Assembly (NCBI RefSeq): GCF_000423705.1
Contig: NZ_AUIM01000012.1
Coordinates: 186,001-250,000, forward strand
Reading direction: 5' to 3'
Length of the DNA stretch: 64,000 nucleotides
DNA from: Stappia stellulata DSM 5886
GTDB taxonomy: Bacteria > Pseudomonadota > Alphaproteobacteria > Rhizobiales > Stappiaceae
The notes beneath the pieces were generated by a model. The model did not search any database. It saw nothing but the letters and a program-made list of their open reading frames with translations, and was not told where the DNA came from. Each line of letters starts with the position of its first letter. The stretch's first letter is position 1. This document shows, piece after piece, positions 58,212-64,000 of the stretch. The translations under genes and the position numbers were made by a program.

Positions 58212-59674
58212 GCGACACTTCAAGAGACCTGGACGCCGTGCCGGCGAAAGCCGCGGACCGCGAGGCCGCCCGCCCGCCAGAACATCCCCTGGAACGCCCG
58301 CCCGTGTTGATCGTCGACGACGACCCGGCGATGCGGGCCGGCCTCAGGCAATGGATGCGGCTTGCCGGCTTCGAGCCGGTCGAGGCGGTCGATGCCGAAC
58401 AGGCGCTGACGCTGTTGACCCCGGATTTTCCCGGCTGCCTCGTCACCGATGTGCTGTTGCCGGGCGCGAGCGGCGTCGATCTCCTGCGCAAGGTCAAGGC
58501 CATCGACGCGGAGCTGCCGGTCGTGCTTCTGACCGGACATGGCGATGTCTCGATGGCGGTCGAGGCCATGCATCACGGCGCCGCCGATTTCATCGAAAAG
58601 CCGTTCGATCCGGATGTGGTCGCCGCCGTCGTCCGCCGCTCGGTGGAGCACCGCCGCCTCGTTCTGGAAAACCGTGCGCTCACCCGCCGGCTCGACGACC
58701 TGCAAGGGCTGGAGGCGCGGCTCATCGGCGAATGCGCCGAGATGCGCCGGCTGCGTCAGCAGATCTCGCATTTCGCCCGCACCGATGCCTCGGTGATGAT
58801 CGTCGGCGAGACCGGGACAGGCAAGGAGGTGGTTGCGCGGGCGCTTTTCGATCTTTCCGGCCGCGCCGGCGGTCCCTTCGTCGCCGTGAACTGCGCGGCG
58901 CTGCCGGAGACGATGGTGGAGGCGGAGCTTTTCGGCCATGAGGCCGGCGCCTTCACCGGGGCCGAGCGATCGCGCGCCGGGCGGATGGAACAGGCCGACG
59001 GCGGGGTGCTCTTTCTCGACGAAATCTCGGCCATGCCCTTGTCGCTGCAACCGAAACTCCTGCGCGTCCTGCAGGAGCGCGAGGTCGACCGGCTGGGCGG
59101 GACGCGGCCGGTGCCCATCGATATCCGGGTGGTGAGCGCCGTCAACGTGGATCCGCAGGCAAGCGTAGCAGAGGGGCGCTTGCGCCAGGATCTGCTCTAC
59201 CGGCTGAACGCGGTCGAGATCCGCATTCCCCCGCTTCGCGAGCGGGCCGGAGATGCGCGGCTCCTGTTCGACAGTTTCGCCAACCGTTTTGCCGCCGATT
59301 ACGATTGCGAGCGGCCGCAACTGACGGGCGATGACGTCACATTCCTGGCGACGCACGACTGGCCCGGCAATGTCCGCGAGCTGCGCAACGCCGCCGAGCG
59401 CTTCGTGCTCAACGCGGCAATGGGCGCGCCGTCGCTGCGTTCCCTGGTTGTTCGCGACGAGGCGCGGCAGGGGGCAGCGCACGGGCGGCTGAAGGACATG
59501 ATGGAAGCGCATGAGCGGCGGGTGATCGCCGATGCCCTGGCTCGCCACGGCGGCCGGATCGCGCCGGTGCTGATCGAACTCGATCTGCCGCGCCGCACGC
59601 TCAACGAAAAGATGACGCGGCTTGGATTGAGCCGGGGCACCGTCGCGGATGACGACAAACCTGCGTCGAAATAA
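58208..59674 (+). CDS. dctD: C4-dicarboxylate sigma-54 response regulator DctD
   Basis: This 488-residue regulator has a receiver domain (about 30-145, phosphorylated aspartate in LVTDVLLPG). The AAA+ activator domain (about 175-410) has Walker A GETGTGKE, the sigma-54-contacting loop GAFTGA and Walker B GGVLFLDE. A C-terminal Fis-type helix-turn-helix follows (about 445-480). The intact GAFTGA motif shows that it activates sigma-54 RNA polymerase. A canonical -24/-12 promoter 170 bp downstream, before dctP, is its obvious target. Translationally coupled to dctB. Confidence 0.93.
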   Translation: MSDTSRDLDAVPAKAADREAARPPEHPLERPPVLIVDDDPAMRAGLRQWMRLAGFEPVEAVDAEQALTLLTPDFPGCLVTDVLLPGASGVDLLRKVKAIDAELPVVLLTGHGDVSMAVEAMHHGAADFIEKPFDPDVVAAVVRRSVEHRRLVLENRALTRRLDDLQGLEARLIGECAEMRRLRQQISHFARTDASVMIVGETGTGKEVVARALFDLSGRAGGPFVAVNCAALPETMVEAELFGHEAGAFTGAERSRAGRMEQADGGVLFLDEISAMPLSLQPKLLRVLQEREVDRLGGTRPVPIDIRVVSAVNVDPQASVAEGRLRQDLLYRLNAVEIRIPPLRERAGDARLLFDSFANRFAADYDCERPQLTGDDVTFLATHDWPGNVRELRNAAERFVLNAAMGAPSLRSLVVRDEARQGAAHGRLKDMMEAHERRVIADALARHGGRIAPVLIELDLPRRTLNEKMTRLGLSRGTVADDDKPASK

Positions 59675-59718
59675 GCAATATTTTGCCGATATTGACCGAG
59701 AGTTGGCGAAATATTGCC
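59675..59718. promoter_or_regulatory. Inverted repeat upstream of dctP, candidate DctD enhancer sites
   Basis: GCAATATTTTGCC (59675-59687) and GGCGAAATATTGCC (59705-59718) are inverted relative to each other. They lie about 125-170 bp before the -24 element, the usual distance for sigma-54 activator sites. They begin immediately after the dctD stop codon. Confidence 0.6.
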
Positions 59719-59843
59719 GAAGTTGATCTGAATTTCATCTGAAAGGAAGGCGGTCGCGCGGCGGTCTGCCCAAGCGGAAACACGGGGATATCGCGTGGTT
59801 GACGCGGTGTTCGTGGCGTTGCTTGCGTGCGCGGCGAAATTGC

Positions 59844-59859
59844 TGGCATGGTGTTTGCG
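59844..59859 (+). promoter_or_regulatory. Sigma-54 (-24/-12) promoter of dctPQM
   Basis: TGGCATGGTGTTTGCG matches TGGCACG-N4-TTGCW, with the invariant GG (59845-59846) and GC (59857-59858) at the required spacing. It lies 68 bp upstream of the dctP start and downstream of candidate DctD sites. Confidence 0.88.
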
Positions 59860-59926
59860 TGAACAAGCTCGGATGCCGGCCTGGGAGGGCCGGTGCAAAC
59901 CGAACGAAATCCTTGGGAGGACTGAT

Positions 59927-60937
59927 ATGACCGCAGGCCGCAAGCTGGCCGTGCTGGGCACGGCTGCCGTTCTTGGCTTTACCTTCGCCAGCGAAACGAT
60001 CGCGCTTGAGTGGAACGTCTCGCTCTGGGGCAAGCGCCGCGCTTTCACCGAACATGTCGAAAAGCTCGCCGAGCTTGTCAGCGAGAAGACCAACGGCGAA
60101 TTCACGCTGAACCTTGCCTATGGCGAAGCTCTGTCGAAGTCGCGCGAGAACCTCGACGGCATCTCCATCGGTGCCTTCGAGATGGCGCAGTTTTGCGCCT
60201 CCTACCATGCCGACAAGAACCCGACGCTGACGGTTCTGGAACTGCCGTTCCTGGGCGTTCCCGATCTTGAGACGCAGGTCGAGCTGGACCGCGCGCTTTA
60301 TGCCCATCCGGCGGTCGAAAAGGATCTGGCGCGCTGGAACGCGAAGCTGATCATGTCCTCGCCGATGCCGCAGTACAATTTTGTCGGCAAGGGCGAGGCC
60401 CCGTCCGAGGTCGCGGACTTCGAGGGCATGCGCGTGCGCGCGCTCGGCGGCATCGGCAAGGCGATGGAGACCATCGGCGCGGTTCCGACCACGGTGACCG
60501 CTTCCGAAACCTTCCAGGCGATCGATTCCGGCACGGTGCGTGCCGCCTCCTTCGCGCCGCATGCGCATCTGTCGTTCAAGACGGTCGAGGCCGGCAGCTG
60601 GTGGACCACCAACCTGAACCCGGGCACGGTGAACTGCCCGGTCGTGGTCAACATGGATGCCTATGCAGCGCTTCCCGACAACTATCGCGAAGCGCTGGAT
60701 TCCTCCATCGAGGGCGCGATCGACCATTACCTGGCGACCTACGCCAAGGTCTACGACAAGTGGTATCCGACGCTTGAGGAAATGGACATCGAGCAGGTCT
60801 CCTTCCCGAAGGATCAGCTCGACGCGTTCAAGGCCAAGGCCGGCCAGCCGCTGTGGGATGCCTGGGTCGCCGAAATGGATGCCAAGGGCATTCCGGGACA
60901 GGAACTCCTCGACATGGTTCAGTCCAAGCTGAACTGA
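59927..60937 (+). CDS. dctP: TRAP dicarboxylate transporter, periplasmic solute-binding subunit
   Basis: This 336-residue protein has a signal peptide (about 1-27, cleaved near TIALE) and a DctP fold. The conserved arginine region FEGMRVRALGG near residue 165 contacts the substrate carboxylate. It captures an organic acid and delivers it to DctQM. The ATG at 59927 has GGGAGG upstream. Adjacent DctBD and the sigma-54 promoter suggest a C4-dicarboxylate substrate. The sequence belongs to a DctP branch used for varied carboxylates, so the ligand is inferred from context. Confidence 0.9.
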   Translation: MTAGRKLAVLGTAAVLGFTFASETIALEWNVSLWGKRRAFTEHVEKLAELVSEKTNGEFTLNLAYGEALSKSRENLDGISIGAFEMAQFCASYHADKNPTLTVLELPFLGVPDLETQVELDRALYAHPAVEKDLARWNAKLIMSSPMPQYNFVGKGEAPSEVADFEGMRVRALGGIGKAMETIGAVPTTVTASETFQAIDSGTVRAASFAPHAHLSFKTVEAGSWWTTNLNPGTVNCPVVVNMDAYAALPDNYREALDSSIEGAIDHYLATYAKVYDKWYPTLEEMDIEQVSFPKDQLDAFKAKAGQPLWDAWVAEMDAKGIPGQELLDMVQSKLN

Positions 60938-60963
60938 TCGAATGCGCTGACGGCCAGCGCGAG

Positions 60964-60988
60964 GGGCCGGCGCATCGCGTGCCGGCCC
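60964..60988 (+). repeat. Hairpin between dctP and dctQ
   Basis: An 8-bp stem GGGCCGGC/GCCGGCCC with a 9-nt loop, followed by GTTTCG, lies 26 bp after the dctP stop in a 260-bp gap. It may cause partial termination or protect the dctP message, raising binding-protein yield over the membrane subunits. Confidence 0.6.
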
Positions 60989-61197
60989 GTTTCGTCGCGC
61001 AGCCGGCGCGTGAGGTGACGCAAGCGCTCGAGCCGCGCGTCGAAGCCGGTGCCGTGGTCGGTGCTTCATCCGGATCGCGGTGCCTGCCGGTGGCTCGTGC
61101 CGGATTTGTTGCGGCAGCGCCTGCCCCCTCGTCCCCGCGTCCGGATCCTTTGTTTCCCCGACCCGGCTCCGCTTGAGCGGGCTGGCTGGAGTTCGCC

Positions 61198-61875
61198 ATG
61201 ACATCTTCCTCCGCGACGCATGGGCGACCCGAGACCTACATCCGTTTCGACGGATGGCTCGGCAAGCTCGAGAATGCGTTCAACATGATTGCCGCCGCCA
61301 GCATTCTGGTTCTGATGCTGCTTGCCGTCGTGCAGATCATCGGCCGCAACGGCTTCAACCTGCCGGTGCCCGGTTTCATCGACATCACCGAACAGGCGAT
61401 GGCCGTCTTCGCCTTCATGGGCGTGGCCTATTGCCAGCGGCTCGGCGGCCATATCCGCATGGAACTCTTCCTCGGCAAGCTCTCCGGCCGCCCCTTGTGG
61501 ATCGCGGAATGCGTCGGCGTCATCTTGATCTGGCTGGTTGTCGCCGCGCTGATCTACGGGTCCTGGTTCCACTTCAACCGCTCCTGGACCATTGGCGACA
61601 GCTCGATCGACATCGGCCTGCCGACCTGGCCGTCGAAGCTGGTGATCCCGGTGGCGCTCTCCGTGCTGCTGCTCCGGCTCACGCTGCAGATCTACGGCTA
61701 CTGGCGGCTGGTGCGCGATCCGCAGGCCGAGCCGATCGCGGTTCCTGTGCTCGCCGACATCGAGACCCAGGCGCGCCACGAGATCGAGGAGACCTTCGAC
61801 GGTCCGGCCGACGGCTCCGGCGATACCGACACCGACGGCTCCAATGCCGGCTCCACGAAAGGACCGCGCCGATGA
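61198..61875 (+). CDS. dctQ: TRAP transporter small permease subunit
   Basis: This 225-residue membrane protein has four predicted helices and the DctQ motif around GRNGFNLPVPGFIDITEQAM near residue 52. The C-terminal tail (about 185-225) is polar and rich in D, G, S and T. It forms the inner-membrane translocator with DctM. GGAG lies 6 nt before the ATG at 61198. The stop overlaps the dctM start as ATGA. Confidence 0.9.
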   Translation: MTSSSATHGRPETYIRFDGWLGKLENAFNMIAAASILVLMLLAVVQIIGRNGFNLPVPGFIDITEQAMAVFAFMGVAYCQRLGGHIRMELFLGKLSGRPLWIAECVGVILIWLVVAALIYGSWFHFNRSWTIGDSSIDIGLPTWPSKLVIPVALSVLLLRLTLQIYGYWRLVRDPQAEPIAVPVLADIETQARHEIEETFDGPADGSGDTDTDGSNAGSTKGPRR

Positions 61876-63239
61876 CCCCCTTCGATATCGGCCTGATCAT
61901 GACCGGCGTGCTGCTGATCCTCGTCGTGATCGGCATGCGCGTCGCCTTTGCCGCCGCCCTTGTCGGCGTGGTCGGCCTGATCGCGATCTTCACCCAGAAG
62001 CTCGGCTTCGAGCGCGGCTTCATCGTGGCGCTGAAGATGGCGGGCACGATCCCGCATTCCAAATCCGTCACCTATTCGCTGTCGGTGCTGCCGACCTTCA
62101 TCCTGATCGGCTTTCTGGCGTTTTACGCCGGCTTCACCCGTCAGCTCTTCGAGGCCTCCAAGCGCTGGCTCGGCTGGCTGCCGGGCGGCATGGCGGTGGG
62201 CACGGTCTTTGCCACCGCCGGGTTCGCCGCCGTTTCCGGTGCCTCGGTCGCGACCGCTGCCGTCTTCGCCCGCGTCGCGATCCCCGAGATGCTGGCGGTC
62301 GGCTATTCCAAGCGCCTGTCCTCGGCGGTCGTCGCCGCCGGCGGCACGCTGGCCTCGCTGATCCCGCCTTCGGCGATCCTCGTCATCTACGCCATTCTCG
62401 TCGAACAGTCGGTGGCGAAACTCCTGATCGCCGGCTTCCTTCCGGGGATCTTCTCCGCCTTCGTCTATGTCGCGATCATCGTCGGCATGGCGATTTGGAA
62501 GGGCGATGCGCCGCCGGTGCGCGGTTTCACCTGGGGCCAGCGCTTTGCCTCGGTGCCCGGCACGCTGCCGATCATCGCGGTGGTGGTGATCATTTTCGGC
62601 TCGCTCTACTTCGGCTACGCGACGCCGACGGAGGCCGGTGCGCTCGGTGCCTTCGTCGTGCTCGTCTCCGCCTTCGTCAACGGCATGCGCGGCAAGCAGC
62701 TCTGGCAGGCACTGCACGAGACGGCGAAGCTGACGGTGATGATCTTCACGCTGATCTGGGGCGTGCTGGTCTATGTCCGCTTCCTCGGCTTCGCGCAATT
62801 GCCGGACGCCTTCCGCGACTTCATCGTCTCGCTGGAGTTCTCGCCCTGGCTGGTGCTGGTGCTGATCCTCTGCGCCTATGCGGTGCTCGGCATGTTCATG
62901 GATGCCATCGGCATGCTGATCCTCACCCTGCCGGTCGTCTATCCGGCGGTGATGGCCCTCAACGGCGGCGACACGGTTTCGGCCGCCGACAGCACCTTCG
63001 GCCTGTCGGGCGAAATGTGCGCGATCTGGTTCGGCATTCTGGTGGTGAAAATGGCGGAGCTCTGTCTGATCACGCCACCCATCGGACTGAACTGCTTCGT
63101 GGTGGCCGGCGTGCGCGACGACATCCCCGTGCAGGAAGTCTTCCGAGGCTGCACGCCGTTCTTCATCGCCGACATCCTGACCATCGGCGGGCTGGTCGCC
63201 TTCCCGGCAATCGTCACCTTCCTGCCGTCGATCATGTGA
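61872..63239 (+). CDS. dctM: TRAP transporter large permease subunit
   Basis: This 455-residue protein has about 12 hydrophobic segments and is the sodium-coupled transport subunit. Family landmarks are SGASVATAAVFARVAIPEM near residue 125 and PPSAILVIYAILVEQSV near residue 170, which lie in the sodium and substrate sites. The ATG at 61872 overlaps the dctQ stop. A strong terminator follows 50 bp after the gene, ending the dctPQM operon. Confidence 0.92.
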   Translation: MTPFDIGLIMTGVLLILVVIGMRVAFAAALVGVVGLIAIFTQKLGFERGFIVALKMAGTIPHSKSVTYSLSVLPTFILIGFLAFYAGFTRQLFEASKRWLGWLPGGMAVGTVFATAGFAAVSGASVATAAVFARVAIPEMLAVGYSKRLSSAVVAAGGTLASLIPPSAILVIYAILVEQSVAKLLIAGFLPGIFSAFVYVAIIVGMAIWKGDAPPVRGFTWGQRFASVPGTLPIIAVVVIIFGSLYFGYATPTEAGALGAFVVLVSAFVNGMRGKQLWQALHETAKLTVMIFTLIWGVLVYVRFLGFAQLPDAFRDFIVSLEFSPWLVLVLILCAYAVLGMFMDAIGMLILTLPVVYPAVMALNGGDTVSAADSTFGLSGEMCAIWFGILVVKMAELCLITPPIGLNCFVVAGVRDDIPVQEVFRGCTPFFIADILTIGGLVAFPAIVTFLPSIM

Positions 63240-63289
63240 GGTTGGGGCCGGTCCGTCGGGCCGGCTACCCTCTCGGGAACCTGAAACGG

Positions 63290-63316
63290 GCGCCCGTCGC
63301 ATCATGCGGCGGGCGC
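63290..63316 (+). terminator. Rho-independent terminator after dctM
   Basis: GCGCCCGTCGCA and TGCGGCGGGCGC form a 12-bp stem with one G-U pair and a TCA loop, followed within a few bases by TTTT. Confidence 0.85.
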
Positions 63317-63394
63317 GCGTTTTGGTATCGGTACGTGTTTCGGTTCTCTCGGCGATCCAGGGTCATGCCCTAGACCGAGCGAGTGCCTCAGGCC

Positions 63395-63550
63395 GTCATC
63401 CCGGCCTTGAGCCGGGACCCAATCCACGTTTCCTGTTGCCGAGCGCCTGCGATGAAGGCGGTGCGGTTGCCTCGGTCGCCGCGCGCTTCTGCTCCGGCTG
63501 AGGGCGCCAATGGACCCCGGATCTGCGCTTGCGCTCCGTCCGGGGTGACG
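63395..63550. repeat. Dispersed intergenic palindromic repeat element
   Basis: One hairpin (CCCGGC-cttga-GCCGGG, 63400-63416) lies near the left end and another (ACCCCGGA/TCCGGGGT, 63514-63546) near the right. The outer sequences GTCATCC and GGGGTGAC are mutually related. This 'GTCATCCCGGCCTTGAGCC' type sequence is familiar as a multicopy intergenic repeat in Hyphomicrobiales. No gene is visible here. The element fills the gap between dctM and xseA. Confidence 0.65.
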
Positions 63551-63611
63551 CGGAGTGTGAGGGGAAGAGGAGTGTCTCGACCGAAGTCCGATCCAGCCCG
63601 GCTACGCATCC

Positions 63612-64000
63612 CTAAAACAGCGAGCCCTGATCCTTCGGCGCGGCGGTGGCTTTCGGCTTGGTCTTGCGCGGCTTTTTGACCGCTGGCGCGGCGGCCCCCT
63701 CGGAGACGGCCATCGCGTCGAGCCGGGTGTCGTCGCCGAATTCGATGGAGAGCCGGCCGCCGGGCTGGATCTGGCCGGCGGAGCGCACCGGTGTGCCGGT
63801 CTCGTCGCGCACCAGCGCATAGCCGCGCGCCAGAACATTTCGATACGACAGGCTGTCGAGCAGCTTGGCCGAGGCGGTGAGCCGGGCGCGCTCTGTGGCG
63901 AGACGCTGGCGATGGGCGCGCGCCATGCGGCCCTCGAGGCCGACGAGCCGCTCGCGGGCAAGCGACACCGCCCGCGACAGCGTGTGCGGCGACAGCCGTG
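63612..64000 (-). CDS. xseA: Exodeoxyribonuclease VII large subunit, C-terminal part (partial)
   Basis: The frame is open from the right edge of the window to the stop at 63612. The visible 129 residues include the helical coiled region SLARERLVGLEGRMARAHRQ and the conserved C-terminal LSYRNVLARGYALVRDETG, followed by G.L.I.F.D, which is diagnostic of XseA. A lysine/proline/alanine-rich tail of about 25 residues ends in QGSLF. With XseB it degrades single-stranded DNA in both directions. The N-terminal OB-fold and nuclease domain lie outside the window. Confidence 0.9.
   Translation of the reverse strand, partial: RLSPHTLSRAVSLARERLVGLEGRMARAHRQRLATERARLTASAKLLDSLSYRNVLARGYALVRDETGTPVRSAGQIQPGGRLSIEFGDDTRLDAMAVSEGAAAPAVKKPRKTKPKATAAPKDQGSLF

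Overview
The window reads as a chromosomal segment of a high-G+C alphaproteobacterium, most likely order Hyphomicrobiales (Rhizobiales). The evidence is a GcrA cell-cycle regulator, a PdhS/DivJ/PleC-type kinase, a PleD-like double-receiver GGDEF protein, two phasins (polyhydroxyalkanoate storage), TRAP and ABC transport operons typical of the group, and a tRNA-His with A73 and no templated G-1, which is characteristic of a large alphaproteobacterial clade. A marine or soil Stappia/Labrenzia-like genus would fit, but that is inference.

Layout. 1-5.2 kb: tail of an unknown gene, a PleD-like diguanylate cyclase, the two subunits of a 3-oxoacid CoA-transferase, an AsmA-family protein and a small membrane protein. 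5.2-16.3 kb: a polyamine uptake and catabolism locus. A GntR/FCD regulator sits between two gamma-glutamylpolyamine synthetase-like genes. PotFGHI-type transporter genes follow one of them, and an aminotransferase plus a PuuB-like oxidase follow the other. Two nearly identical palindromes flank the regulator gene and are probably its operators. 16.4-19.4 kb: a ferric-iron ABC transporter (binding protein and fused permease) with an Irr/ICE-like box upstream. 19.5-26.7 kb: a threonine dehydratase-like enzyme, a very large PAS histidine kinase and two phasins.

26.9-41.35 kb: a 14.4-kb integrated genomic island. It lies between tRNA-His and dgkA and is bounded by a 33-bp direct repeat that starts inside the tRNA 3' end. 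It carries a tyrosine integrase next to the tRNA, a serine recombinase preceded by a six-copy motif array, a translationally coupled RNase HI and ParB-like pair, a small membrane protein and a broken phage antirepressor. Its main cargo is a tightly packed five-gene operon (32.26-40.61 kb): an MmeI-like DNA methyltransferase whose nuclease motif looks dead, an EVE-like plus GIY-YIG-like protein, a NucS-like nuclease plus PUA/EVE-like protein, an SF2 helicase and a GIY-YIG nuclease. I know of no named defence system with this composition, and it is the best candidate here for an undescribed modification-based anti-phage system.

41.4-48.6 kb: diacylglycerol kinase, an LtaS/OpgB-like lipid headgroup transferase and a GDPD-like protein, which could form a phospholipid-headgroup transfer and recycling set. 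These are followed by a SAM methyltransferase, two divergent winged-helix paralogues, gcrA with a CtrA-like box and tandemly duplicated terminators, and a small conserved protein. 48.7-56.3 kb: a ThDP-dependent enzyme, a large Pat-like acyl-CoA synthetase/GNAT protein, a universal stress protein behind a FixK/FNR-type box, a fasciclin protein and an acyl-CoA dehydrogenase. 56.3-63.2 kb: DctB/DctD two-component genes followed by a TRAP dicarboxylate transporter (dctPQM) with an excellent sigma-54 promoter. The window ends in the 3' part of xseA.

A recurring theme is a strong hairpin between the gene for a periplasmic binding protein and its downstream transporter gene, seen in the Pot, iron and TRAP operons.
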